Shown here: positions 1 through 8,119 of the stretch, piece after piece
Layout of the letters: the number at the start of each line of letters is the position of its first letter
Position numbering within the stretch: the first letter of the stretch is position 1
Assembly (NCBI GenBank): GCA_016235425.1
Contig: JACRLC010000037.1
Location: 1-64,000 of the forward strand
DNA from: Chloroflexota bacterium
GTDB taxonomy: Bacteria > Chloroflexota > Anaerolineae > Anaerolineales > Villigracilaceae
DNA length: 64,000 nucleotides
Direction: 5' to 3'
The notes under the pieces: generated by a model
Databases searched by the model: none
What the model was told of the DNA's origin: nothing
The model's input: only the letters and a program-made list of their open reading frames with translations
Translations under genes and position numbers: made by a program

Positions 1-73
1 TCTTGTCTTCTCGGATTGCCTCCAAGACGATCTGTGCTTTTTGAATAGCAGATAGGCGTTTTCTTTTGGGCAT
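1..73 (-). CDS. IS3-type transposase OrfA, N-terminal part only
   Basis: The ATG is at 71-73 on the minus strand and the frame runs off the left window edge. The visible 24 residues begin MPKRKRLSAIQKAQIVLEAI, a basic start followed by a helix typical of the helix-turn-helix OrfA subunit of IS3-family transposases. OrfA binds the IS ends and is joined to the catalytic OrfB by a frameshift in this family. The rest lies outside the window. The element sits directly against the truncated NACHT gene and is the likely cause of that truncation. Confidence 0.6.
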   Translation of the reverse strand, partial: MPKRKRLSAIQKAQIVLEAIREDK

Positions 74-140
74 GGTTTTCTCCGGAAACTGCACCTTAAT
101 TATGCCCGTTTTTGTGTCTAAATTCCCTTATCCACTATAA
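1..140 (-). mobile_element. IS3-family insertion sequence, one end
   Basis: The window opens inside an insertion sequence read on the minus strand. Its transposase start is at 73 and about 65 bases of non-coding IS end follow toward the NACHT remnant. The exact IS boundary is not certain; it lies between the stop codon at 119-121, which closes the NACHT frame, and about 145. I cannot see the other IS end, so terminal inverted repeats and a target duplication cannot be checked. The family call rests on the transposase N-terminus only. Confidence 0.6.
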
Positions 141-2425
141 TAAACAGACAGGCGACTACAAATAACATAGACAATCAAGAGGATCAATATAGGCAAAACA
201 GAGCCACTAAAAAAGCCGAACAGTTAATTGGCACCATAAACGAAAACGAAAATATAAGAAACTTAGCACGCAACCCACTTTTATTATCAATGATTTGCTA
301 CGTACACTACAACAAGACTCTACCAAAAGAAAGATTAAGTCTCTACGAAGATTGTTCGCGACTCTTGCTTGAACAGTGGGACATAGAAAAAAGCTTACCG
401 CAAGATGACATTCCGCTAAACTTAACTCGTAAGGAAATAATAATGCAAGAAATTGCTTTTATGTTACATAACGGAAAAGGCGAGGGCAACAACGGAACAA
501 GGGAGGTTAGCGGAGACGAAATTCTCGACGTCATAAAAAAGTCGTTAATACTATTTAACCAGAATCCTGATGAAGCAGAAAGTATATTTAAAAAGCTTGT
601 AGAACGAACAGGGATAATTATCTCAACAGAGCAATACAAAAACTTATATGGTTTTAGCCACCTCACCTTCCAAGAGTACTTCGCGGCAAAGTATTTAATT
701 CGCCAAAACATCAATATTTTTTCAGAGATAGAAAAGAATGAACTCGAAAATAAAGAAGGTTTTTTAAGTTGGTGGCGGGAAGTTGTCATCTTGTATAGTG
801 ACATGTCAAAAGACATATCTAATATTATTGAATATTTGTGCTTAAACTCGGACAAAGATTATATAAAAGGGGGCCTACAAATCGCGGCTCAATGTTTAAT
901 TGAGTCGACTGAACATCCAAATAATAAACAAACTCTTTTAGGAGAGTTATTAAAAATCCGTACTAATGGGGCGTTTTATCCAAATAGCACTATTAACTTG
1001 GACGGCGAGAAATATCTTATTAATTTTGCATTAAGTCAGGATTATTATTTTCACGTCCTGCTGACAAAAGCAGAAAATACAAATTCAGATATGATATTCG
1101 ATTTGTCATCAACATTGACTAGCTCCGTTGACAAAAACATTCAAAAAGCTACTCTCGATGCTGCTATAAAAACAATGGAAAAGGATAAATTCAATTTCCC
1201 ACTAAGCCAAACAGATCTGGAGTTAATGTTCTCACAAAATGGGGTAACAACTGGATTAAGGGAATTACTTAAAACTGTTATAAGTAAAAACGCAAACAAT
1301 ACAGAGGAAATTACTGAAAACCTCCTTGATTCAATCGAAAGCACTTGTATCGAAGATTTCTGCGAAATATTGTTAAGAAATTACAAGGATTCAATACACA
1401 ACAGTGAAAAGTTTTATCAGATGCTCGAACTGCTTACGAACAAAGTTTTCTCAAGACGACACCCGAAAATGGTAGAAAAATCACTATCCACTTTAAGGGA
1501 AATAATATCAGACCTGCCTGTTTATGCAAGCAGTAGCAGACTGCATAAGCAAGAACTTAGAGACTACATCATTGGATTAACGAGGTTTACTCAAACTATT
1601 AAGGGTGAGCAAACAAATGATGAATTTAAAAATGAATTTTTGGATATGTTAATTAAGGGAACGCCTACTCAACAAAGCTGGGCAGTAACAATTCTTAGCG
1701 AGTTATTTCTAGACGACCAAAAAATTAGAAAGAGCATAATTGAAAAATTTGACTCTCCTTATTCTGAGGTGAGATACTCTGCATTATTAACACTTTGGTC
1801 ATTTGACTTAGGTGAAGCCGAAAAAGACAACTTAACAAAAAAATTCTTGTCTGCACTTAAAGAAAACACCTTTACACAAAGGCTCATTGAATTAAATATG
1901 GAGACCTTTATTGGCAAAGGTCGGCTTGGCTTAGAAACAACAGAAAAAATTCTCATGGCGGGATGGCTCGCATCAATTGATAATAAACATAGAATCGTTG
2001 ACTTACTTAAGATCAAATCTTCAAAAGACATTTATGATTACCGATATATATGGGTGGAACTCTTGTCTAAAACCAGCGATAAACTTGGCAACAGCGACGA
2101 TCTTCTTAAGATAACAGAATATATCATTGAGCTTATATCCAATCCTGAAAACAACATAGAATTTATTTTTGATTTAGTTTCAGGCAATTATGAGTTAGAC
2201 GATGCACTTAAAAGAAAAATAATTTACGGCCTTTTTAGAAGAAAAGATGAAGGAGTGATGGATTTATTGTCTTCGCTAGAGCCTAAAATTGAGGAGAACA
2301 GCGAAGAATATCAAATTGTCAAAAACAACTTATCAAATGATTATTATGATGATGCTGATGGCGCTTTTAAGCTATTACAAGCTAACAAACTTCTAAGCAA
2401 CGCAATTTGTGAAACAAACAATTAA
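122..2425 (+). pseudogene. NACHT protein, C-terminal part, 5' end removed by IS insertion
   Basis: The frame is open from 122 (just after a stop at 119-121) to 2425, and the first ATG is at 290. The first residues contain LARNPLLLSMICYVH and LPKERLSLYEDCSRLLLEQWD, the helical segment that follows the NTPase core in NACHT STAND proteins. Then comes FSHLTFQEYFAAKYL and about 550 residues of helical, HEAT-like sequence. No P-loop or Walker B segment is visible; those would lie upstream where the IS now sits. NACHT proteins in bacteria include antiphage sensors that signal or kill on infection. The gene is far more AT-rich than anything else here, pointing to transfer. Without its NTPase core it is probably inactive. 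Confidence 0.75.
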
Positions 2426-2445
2426 TTCCCACTAAAATCCTATGC

Positions 2446-3134
2446 GTGACAACTTTATCCAATTTCACTTTCTACCCCATCGAAGCCGCGCTTCAATATG
2501 ATGTGCCAGAAAACAATCACAATGCAACCGCCCTGCACGGAATCATCGCTTTGCGGCAAGGGGAAAGGGCAACCGCGCAAGAGGCTTTTACCAAGTCCAT
2601 TGCGCAGGCGGATGAAATCCTTGCCAAGACGCCCGATTATTATTCCGCGCTGGATGCGAAGGGGTTGGCGGTAGCAGGGTTATTGGTAATTGGAGATTAG
2701 ATGGCGAGAGGGATAAACTCCATGCCGAGGCGGTGGAGATATTTAGGAAGGCAAGGAAGATTGCGCCACATGCGGGGGTGGTCAAGTCCGTGCTGAGGTT
2801 GTTCGATGAATTGGTCAAGTGCGATGAGGAGGGCTTACTCAAAGGTGTACGTGAAGTGATAGAAGCACCGCCGTTGGTTGAGTAGGGCGAGTGCTCGTCG
2901 AGCCCGTATCGAAACCAACACATGCTTTGAAAAAATTTTCTGTTTGCTGGTTACTGGTGGTTTCGATACGCCGCGAAGAGCAAGAGCGCGGCTACTCAAC
3001 CACCGAGTTGGACATAGCACATTGCGCCGCATGCGGGGGTGGTCAAGTCCGTGCTGAGGTTGTTCGACGAACTGGTCAAATGCGATGAGGAGGGGGAGTT
3101 GAAAGATGTGAGAGAGGTGATTGAAGGGAAATGA
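2446..3134 (+). pseudogene. Decayed TPR-type C-terminal tail with a duplicated last segment
   Basis: An alternative-start frame at 2446-2700 encodes helical sequence (ALHGIIALRQGERA, YYSALDAKGLAVAGLL) that stops at 2698. In another frame 2712-2866 continues the same tail (AVEIFRKARKIAPHAGVVKS, LFDELVKCDEEG). A second copy of the last segment, IAPHAGVVKSVLRLFDELVK to REVIEGK and stop, lies at 3021-3134. A palindromic element at 2876-3001 separates the two copies. The tail resembles the C-terminal ends of large TPR-containing STAND proteins common in Chloroflexota; this is from memory of the family. No N-terminal part survives, so it is a remnant. The position right behind the NACHT remnant suggests a degraded defence or regulatory locus. 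Confidence 0.5.
2876..3001. repeat. Palindromic element with GGTTGAGTAG ends
   Basis: The ends are GGTTGAGTAG (2876-2885) and CTACTCAACC (2992-3001). Nested inside, CGTATCGAAACCA (2905-2917) pairs with TGGTTTCGATACG (2958-2970). The whole can fold as one long hairpin without coding capacity, like a MITE. It sits between two copies of the same TPR tail segment. Confidence 0.8.
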
Positions 3135-3146
3135 CGAATCATCTTT

Positions 3147-3175
3147 GTAGGGGCGAAGCAGTGCTTCGCCCCTAC
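3147..3175. repeat. 29-bp palindrome, GTAGGGGCGA family
   Basis: GTAGGGGCGAAGCA and its exact reverse complement flank a single central base. It shares the GTAGGGGCGA end with the larger element at 4266-4363, so both belong to one dispersed family. It lies between the TPR remnant and the membrane-protein gene at 3244; there is no T-run beside it, so it is not an obvious terminator. Confidence 0.75.
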
Positions 3176-3243
3176 TAGAAGACATACCTCAATTTTGCTA
3201 CAATGGTTTTAGACAAAGGCCGCGATGGCGAACGAGGTGAAGG

Positions 3244-3642
3244 ATGAACAAGAACAGCTGGTCAAAAAGATTGCTGAGGTACGCTGGCGTCCCTCTTGTC
3301 ATTGCCTTGATTTTGTACATGCTCTGGGATGCCGCGAACGGCTGGGGATTCTGGGAAATTAGCGCGGGAATTGGCTTAATGCTGGTGATCGGGGCAATGC
3401 TATATCTCAAACAGATGGAGAATGTATCCGAGAAAACCGTATTGCAAAGGATAAGAGCGGAATATTCTTCCGAGCTCCAGCCGCAGGTTTTCGAAATATA
3501 TGAACACCTGAAAATAAAAGAACTTGAGGGTCTTTTCTTGAAAATACTCGACGATGCGAATGGAGACCTGGGTAAGGTTAGAAGACTTGCCAGCGTTGCA
3601 GAAAGCGTGGGGTGGCGGGCATTTCTCGAAAATCATTGGTAA
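3244..3642 (+). CDS. Small membrane protein of unknown function
   Basis: A 132-residue protein with a basic N-terminus followed by two hydrophobic segments (about residues 14-28 and 37-54). A soluble C-terminal half is rich in charged helix (QRIRAEYSSELQPQVFEIYE). GAGGTGAAGG just upstream of the ATG is a good ribosome-binding site. The gene is followed after 6 bases by another membrane-protein gene, so the two are probably cotranscribed. I recognise no domain. The soluble part would face the cytoplasm if the positive-inside rule holds. Confidence 0.65.
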   Translation: MNKNSWSKRLLRYAGVPLVIALILYMLWDAANGWGFWEISAGIGLMLVIGAMLYLKQMENVSEKTVLQRIRAEYSSELQPQVFEIYEHLKIKELEGLFLKILDDANGDLGKVRRLASVAESVGWRAFLENHW

Positions 3643-3648
3643 TGTGTC

Positions 3649-4263
3649 ATGCCTAAGAATCGTTCAATCCAAAAATCAAAAGGACTTCCCGCGTTACCCG
3701 GGGAATACGACCAGCTTCTGCGTGATTACGTCGAAATTCTGGAGAAGACATTCCCCAATCCTTATGAGTTATCTCTCAGAAAACGATTATGGGATTGGTT
3801 TGATATAGGCGGCCAAATCAAGTATGCCTCGTCACCCTACATCAGCAGCTTTGTCAAAACACCAAATACACTGGCGCAGGAACTCCCTGGCGCTTTGGAA
3901 ATTCTCAAACGTCTGGATAAATTCGACGACGACAGCCTGAGAACCCTGGCCGAGATGAACAGCATGAATCTTAGCCGCTTGAAGAGGCGGTCGGTTACGG
4001 AAGCAATTCCACCCGCCATTGCATTGATTGGAAGCGTCATCGGACTGCTGCCTGCATTTCAGAGTATTTTTCCAATCTCACTGAGCGATTCCCTTGTTTC
4101 ATGGATTCTGCAAATTACAATTTCCCTGCTTTTAAAAATTTTGGTCGTCGCCGCGTTATTGCTTGGGATCGGGAACCGAATGGTGACTATTCCACGCATC
4201 GGCATCGTTGATGCGCTTGGGGGAATCCTGCACATTGCCATCACCTATCGAAACGGAAAATAA
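3649..4263 (+). CDS. Membrane protein of unknown function
   Basis: A 204-residue protein. Residues 1-115 are soluble and helical (LPGEYDQLLRDYVEILEKTF, LEILKRLDKFDDDSLRTLAE). Two or three hydrophobic segments follow between about 120 and 185, the first around AIALIGSVIGLLPAF. It begins 6 bases after the stop of the gene at 3244 and has only a weak ribosome-binding site, which suggests translational coupling. I recognise no family. The pair may form a small membrane complex, but nothing in the sequence gives a substrate. Confidence 0.65.
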   Translation: MPKNRSIQKSKGLPALPGEYDQLLRDYVEILEKTFPNPYELSLRKRLWDWFDIGGQIKYASSPYISSFVKTPNTLAQELPGALEILKRLDKFDDDSLRTLAEMNSMNLSRLKRRSVTEAIPPAIALIGSVIGLLPAFQSIFPISLSDSLVSWILQITISLLLKILVVAALLLGIGNRMVTIPRIGIVDALGGILHIAITYRNGK

Positions 4264-4265
4264 TC

Positions 4266-4363
4266 AAGTAGGGGCGACCCGTCAATGCCATTGGTCGTGA
4301 AATCAGGCAAATAAGTCCGGCTAGCCAAGACGAGAGTCAAACCCTGGCGGGTCGCCCCTACTT
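4266..4363. repeat. 98-bp element with perfect 16-bp inverted ends
   Basis: AAGTAGGGGCGACCCG at 4266-4281 is matched exactly by its reverse complement at 4348-4363. The interior has no coding capacity. The outer bases are the GTAGGGGCGA motif also found in the palindrome at 3147. It fills the gap between the membrane-protein gene and the acyl-CoA synthetase. Confidence 0.85.
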
Positions 4364-4446
4364 CGCGTGGAAACGGGGAATTGACAAAATCATCTCGTGA
4401 CTTTTATCTTCGTTCATCTCTGTTCATCATGGTTATAATCCCCCGC

Positions 4447-6501
4447 ATGGACTCATCCCTCACATCCTTCTTTAATCCTCGCGGCGTCGTTGTCATTGGC
4501 GCATCCACCTCACCCGAAAAATTAGGCTATGGCGTAGCGCGTAACCTCGTCCAAAGCGGATACGCGGGCGCGATCCACTTCGTCAGCCAGAAGCAGGGAC
4601 AGCTCTTCGAGCGTCCGCTGTACACGGACCTCGCGCAAGTCCCCGATCCGGTTGACCTTGCGATTCTCATCGTCCCGCCACAGGCCACGCCTGAAACCAT
4701 AAAAGCGTGTGGCACGCGCGGCATCCACGCGGCGATCATCGTTTCATCGGGATTTCGCGAAGCGGGCGCGGAAGGCGCGGCGCTGGAACGAGAATGCGTT
4801 GAGATTGGGCACGCGCAAGGCGTGCGGCTACTGGGGCCCAACTGCATCGGCACACTCGACACGCATCTTCCCCTCGACACGACCTTCCTGCAACCGCCCA
4901 TGCCCACGCGAGGCGGCATCGGTTTCATTTCCCATTCGGGCGCGTTCTGCGCGGCGATCATTGACTGGGCGCGCCGCCAGGGTTTCGGCTTTTCGCAGCT
5001 TGTCAGCCTCGGCAACCAGGCCGACGTCAACGAGACAGATATGCTTCCCATGCTCGCGGCGGATGTCCACACCCGCGTCATCGTGCTGTACATGGAAAGC
5101 GTTTCGGATGGCCGAAAATTTGTGGACGCGGCCCGCGCAGTGACGCGCGTCAAACCGGTGGTTGCGCTCAAAGTCGGTCGCTTCGAGTCTGGACAAAAAG
5201 CGGCCGCCTCGCATACAGGCGCATTGGCCGCCTCTGACATCGCCTTCGACGCGGCCTTCGAGAAAGCAGGCATCCTCCGCGCCGACTCCGCCGAGCAGAT
5301 GTTCGACTGGGCACGCGCGCTGGAGACTTGTCCACTGCCGCGCGGCAAACGAATTGGGATTTTGACAAACGCGGGCGGCCCCGGAGTCATCGCCGCCGAT
5401 TCACTCGAGACGAATGGCCTGCTTCTCGCCAAATTGAATGAGTCCACGCTGAAAGCTTTATCCGCCAACCTGCCCCCCGCCGCGTCCGTGCAAAACCCGG
5501 TGGATATGCTCGCCTCCGCGTCGCCGGAACAGTATGCAACTTGTTTGAAGTTATTGCTCGAAGATAAGGATGTGAATGGCGTGATGGTCATCCTCCCCCC
5601 GCCGCCAATGTTCAAAGCGGAGAATGCAGCCACCGCACTGATTCCGCTGATCCAAGATTCAGGCAAACCTGTGGTCATCGCACTTCTGGGTTCAACTCTC
5701 ATTGAGCAAGCGGCGCAAACTTTCCAACTTGCCAACGTTCAAACCTACCCTTTCCCCGAGCGAGCCGCGTCGGCATTATCTGCGTTGGTGAAACGAGCAG
5801 AATTCCTTGAAAGCAAGCAGACCCTAAAGGTCTTGGAGACCTTTAGGGTCTCGGAACCAAAAGACAAAAGTATTGAAGAACTCCTCGCGGCGTATGGCAT
5901 TCAAACCGCGCAGATCAAACTTGCACGTGATGAAAATGAAGCAGTTTCGATTGCAGAGGAACTTGGCTTTCCTTTTGTGATGAAAATCGCGTCACCGGAC
6001 ATTTTGCACAAGTCGGATGTCGGCGGCGTTCTTCTTGACATCAAGGATTCTCAGCAAGCCCGAAGTGGCTACACGCAGATGGTTTCGCGTGTCAAGTCCG
6101 TGATGCCGGGGGCGCGGATTGATGGCGTTCACCTCCAGCGGCAAATCCCGAATGGGCAGGAAGTGATCGTGGGCATGGTGCGCGATCCGCAGTTTGGGCC
6201 GTTGATGATGTTCGGTTCCGGCGGCGTTGAGGTGGAGGGACTCAAAGATGTGGCATTTGCCCTAGCACCGCTGAATCAGTTTGAGGTCCGGGAAATGATG
6301 CGAAAGACCTGGGCCGGGAGGAAGTTAAAAGGCTTTCGCAACATCCCTGCCGTTGATCAGGATTCTGTCGTCGATGTCTTAATCAAATTAGCGCGGCTGG
6401 CGGTTGAGAATGAGTCCATCGAGGAGATCGAAATCAACCCCCTGCGCGTACTGGAGGCCGGGGCGGTTGCCATAGATGTGCGAATTAAGTATGGGGTATA
6501 A
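4447..6501 (+). CDS. ADP-forming acyl-CoA (acetate-CoA type) synthetase
   Basis: A single-chain enzyme that interconverts an acyl-CoA, ADP and phosphate with the acid, CoA and ATP, typically yielding ATP in fermentation or amino-acid breakdown. I start at the ATG at 4447 because MDSSLTSFFNPRGVVVIGAS is the usual family start; upstream codons add a non-conserved stretch. Order: CoA-binding Rossmann domain (residues 1-130), ligase domain with ISHSGAF and the SHTGALA segment bearing the phospho-histidine (about 255), then an ATP-grasp domain (from about 480) with PFVMKIASPDILHKSDVGG and GPLMMFGSGGVEVE. About 684 residues is normal for the fused form. A 31-bp palindrome lies in frame in the linker before the ATP-grasp domain (5820-5850), adding about 10 non-conserved residues. 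The substrate acid cannot be told from sequence. Confidence 0.9.
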   Translation: MDSSLTSFFNPRGVVVIGASTSPEKLGYGVARNLVQSGYAGAIHFVSQKQGQLFERPLYTDLAQVPDPVDLAILIVPPQATPETIKACGTRGIHAAIIVSSGFREAGAEGAALERECVEIGHAQGVRLLGPNCIGTLDTHLPLDTTFLQPPMPTRGGIGFISHSGAFCAAIIDWARRQGFGFSQLVSLGNQADVNETDMLPMLAADVHTRVIVLYMESVSDGRKFVDAARAVTRVKPVVALKVGRFESGQKAAASHTGALAASDIAFDAAFEKAGILRADSAEQMFDWARALETCPLPRGKRIGILTNAGGPGVIAADSLETNGLLLAKLNESTLKALSANLPPAASVQNPVDMLASASPEQYATCLKLLLEDKDVNGVMVILPPPPMFKAENAATALIPLIQDSGKPVVIALLGSTLIEQAAQTFQLANVQTYPFPERAASALSALVKRAEFLESKQTLKVLETFRVSEPKDKSIEELLAAYGIQTAQIKLARDENEAVSIAEELGFPFVMKIASPDILHKSDVGGVLLDIKDSQQARSGYTQMVSRVKSVMPGARIDGVHLQRQIPNGQEVIVGMVRDPQFGPLMMFGSGGVEVEGLKDVAFALAPLNQFEVREMMRKTWAGRKLKGFRNIPAVDQDSVVDVLIKLARLAVENESIEEIEINPLRVLEAGAVAIDVRIKYGV
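5820..5850. repeat. In-frame palindrome inside the acyl-CoA synthetase gene
   Basis: GACCCTAAAGGTCT and its exact reverse complement are separated by TGG. The element is read in frame as part of KQTLKVLETFRVSEP, between the ligase and ATP-grasp domains. The same hairpin type (GACCCTGAAGGTCT, loop TTG) serves as the rplS terminator at 57183-57213, so this is a dispersed repeat lodged in a coding linker. Confidence 0.85.
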
Positions 6502-6502
6502 T
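6497..6502 (+). promoter_or_regulatory. Candidate -10 box for the dlt operon
   Basis: A perfect TATAAT overlaps the stop codon of the acyl-CoA synthetase and lies 34 bases before dltC. No good -35 hexamer is seen at 16-18 bases upstream, so the dlt genes may instead read through from the synthetase. Confidence 0.3.
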
Positions 6503-6535
6503 CCGGCACTGTTCAAAAAAATTAGAGAGTAAAAC

Positions 6536-6781
6536 ATGACGATCCCCGAAACGATTTTGAAGGAATTGGAAAACTATACCGGCACCGACCAGGTCCGCAA
6601 GGACTTGAATATTAATCTCTTCGAGGAGAGACTGCTCGATTCACTCGCGACCGTTGAGCTGATCATTGCCCTTTCAGAGGCTTTCAGCATGGACATTTCT
6701 CCCGGCGAAATTGACCGCGAGCTTTGGGCGACGCCGCAAAAGATCATTGACTATTTTGAAGAACGAGCAAACGCCGGATGA
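6536..6781 (+). CDS. dltC: D-alanyl carrier protein DltC
   Basis: An 81-residue acyl-carrier-like protein. The phosphopantetheine attachment serine is Ser36 in ERLLDSLATVEL, matching the DSL/DSM motif and position in known DltC proteins. DltC carries D-alanine as a thioester from DltA to the membrane O-acyltransferase DltB. It is the first gene of a five-gene dlt cluster and its stop overlaps the start of dltD as ATGA, so the two are translationally coupled. GAGAG seven bases before the ATG is the likely ribosome-binding site. By itself the protein could be another carrier protein, but the neighbours settle it. Confidence 0.9.
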   Translation: MTIPETILKELENYTGTDQVRKDLNINLFEERLLDSLATVELIIALSEAFSMDISPGEIDRELWATPQKIIDYFEERANAG

Positions 6782-7998
6782 AACAAGCGCCTCATCTAGC
6801 CGCGTCTGTGGCTGCGGTTTTTGTCTCCATCATGGCGGGGGTCGCATTTACAATTTACGCAAATCTATTCGAAGAAAAATACGTCCATTCGGTTGCCGCG
6901 CTGGAGCATATTGAGATCATCAAAGGGAGCGCCATCCAGCGCGTAGCTTTGCAACAGGATGACCTTTTGGTGGTGTACGGGGGTTCCGAGATCGTTTTGC
7001 TCCAAACCAGATACCAGGCTTATCGTTTTTTCAGCACCTACCCCACCGGCTTCAACGTTTTTGACGTAGCCAACAAAGGCGCATCGGCTTTGACAATGGC
7101 GCAGAAAGTTGCGGCGCTCGGCGAGGACGTGCGCGGGAAAAAAGTGGTCATTTCGATCACGCCCGCGATTGTGACCATGGCCCCGCTGGGCGAAGTGAAT
7201 CCCGATCATTACAACGCGAACTTCTCACAACTGCACGCGCTCGAACTGGCATTCAGCCCGCACTTGAGCATGGAAACCAAACGACTCGCCGCAAAGCGGA
7301 TGCTGGATTTCCCGGCCATATTGGAAGATAACCTCCTGCTTAAATTCACGCTTGAAAACCTGGCGGGAGATTCAACTACAAATCGGATTCTTTATTATCT
7401 GGCCTGGCCGCTCGGCAGATTGCAAATCGCGTTCGTTACCCTGCAAGACCATTACGCCACCACGGCGTTCATTCGCTCGCACTCTTCGGAGGAATTGAGA
7501 GTAACCCGCCAGCCGGAAGAAATTGACTGGTCTGCGCTTGCGGCAAAGGCGGAAGTGGAACAAATCGAGAACACGGACAGCAATTCCTACGGCGTGGACA
7601 ATCTCAAGTGGAAGCAGTTGGAAGAGTTATTCGTCACTCCCATTGCGGCCGGTTCAAAAGATGCGGAATTCATCGAAGACGTGAAGAACGCAAGAGAATG
7701 GGGAGACCTTGAGATCACATTGCGCGTTTTGCACGAACTCGGCGCGGATGCGGTGATTTTCAGCAACCCGATGAACGTCCAACTGTGGGAAAAGCTGGGC
7801 GTTTCTGAAGAGGCGCAAAACGCATACTATGAAAAAATCAACTCGATGGTTTCCCCGTACAACATCCCGGTTGTAGATTACAGGGAATATGGCACGGACA
7901 AATACTTCGACATGGATTTGGCCGCGCACACGAGCCGCAAAGGATGGGTTTATGTCAATCAAACGCTTGATAAATTTTTTCACGGCGTTCTACGCTAA
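6778..7998 (+). CDS. dltD: DltD, D-alanine transfer protein
   Basis: A 406-residue protein with one N-terminal membrane segment (about residues 7-27) and an extracytoplasmic SGNH-like domain. Ser70 lies in LLVVYGGSEIVLL, the place of the GSSEL motif of DltD. The C-terminal MDLAAHTSRKGWVYVNQ carries the conserved Asp and His region. DltD is thought to receive the D-alanyl group from DltB and pass it to the wall glycopolymer outside the membrane. The middle segment FNVFDVANKGASALTMAQ matches the family layout. It overlaps dltC by 4 bases and dltX starts within its last 47 bases. The serine motif is slightly altered (GGSE rather than GSSE). Confidence 0.88.
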   Translation: MKQAPHLAASVAAVFVSIMAGVAFTIYANLFEEKYVHSVAALEHIEIIKGSAIQRVALQQDDLLVVYGGSEIVLLQTRYQAYRFFSTYPTGFNVFDVANKGASALTMAQKVAALGEDVRGKKVVISITPAIVTMAPLGEVNPDHYNANFSQLHALELAFSPHLSMETKRLAAKRMLDFPAILEDNLLLKFTLENLAGDSTTNRILYYLAWPLGRLQIAFVTLQDHYATTAFIRSHSSEELRVTRQPEEIDWSALAAKAEVEQIENTDSNSYGVDNLKWKQLEELFVTPIAAGSKDAEFIEDVKNAREWGDLEITLRVLHELGADAVIFSNPMNVQLWEKLGVSEEAQNAYYEKINSMVSPYNIPVVDYREYGTDKYFDMDLAAHTSRKGWVYVNQTLDKFFHGVLR

Positions 7999-8116
7999 TC
8001 CCCTCGGACGGATTTTTATTCTGACGGTCTATTACCTGGCGATCATCGCCGGGTTGGTCTTCATGTACGGAAAAGGCGATTTCTCGACGCCGGATTTTGT
8101 TTATCAAGGATTCTGA
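7952..8116 (+). CDS. dltX: DltX, small membrane subunit of the D-alanylation complex
   Basis: A 54-residue protein with one membrane helix (IFILTVYYLAIIAGLVFMYG) and the C-terminal end DFVYQGF. DltX proteins are about 50 residues, have a single helix followed by a YG pair, and end in a FIYNEF-like motif that reaches outside and accepts D-alanine on its tyrosine. The helix-YG-FxYxxF arrangement is preserved here. The start at 7952 overlaps dltD by 47 bases in another frame; a TTG at 7967 would shorten the protein by five residues. dltA begins 4 bases after the stop. Confidence 0.85.
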   Translation: MSIKRLINFFTAFYANPLGRIFILTVYYLAIIAGLVFMYGKGDFSTPDFVYQGF

Positions 8117-8119
8117 TCC

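Noticed and set aside
4527-5735. 402-residue frame on the minus strand
   Set aside because: It lies fully opposite the acyl-CoA synthetase, has Ser/Arg-rich composition without motifs, and is a GC-bias shadow.
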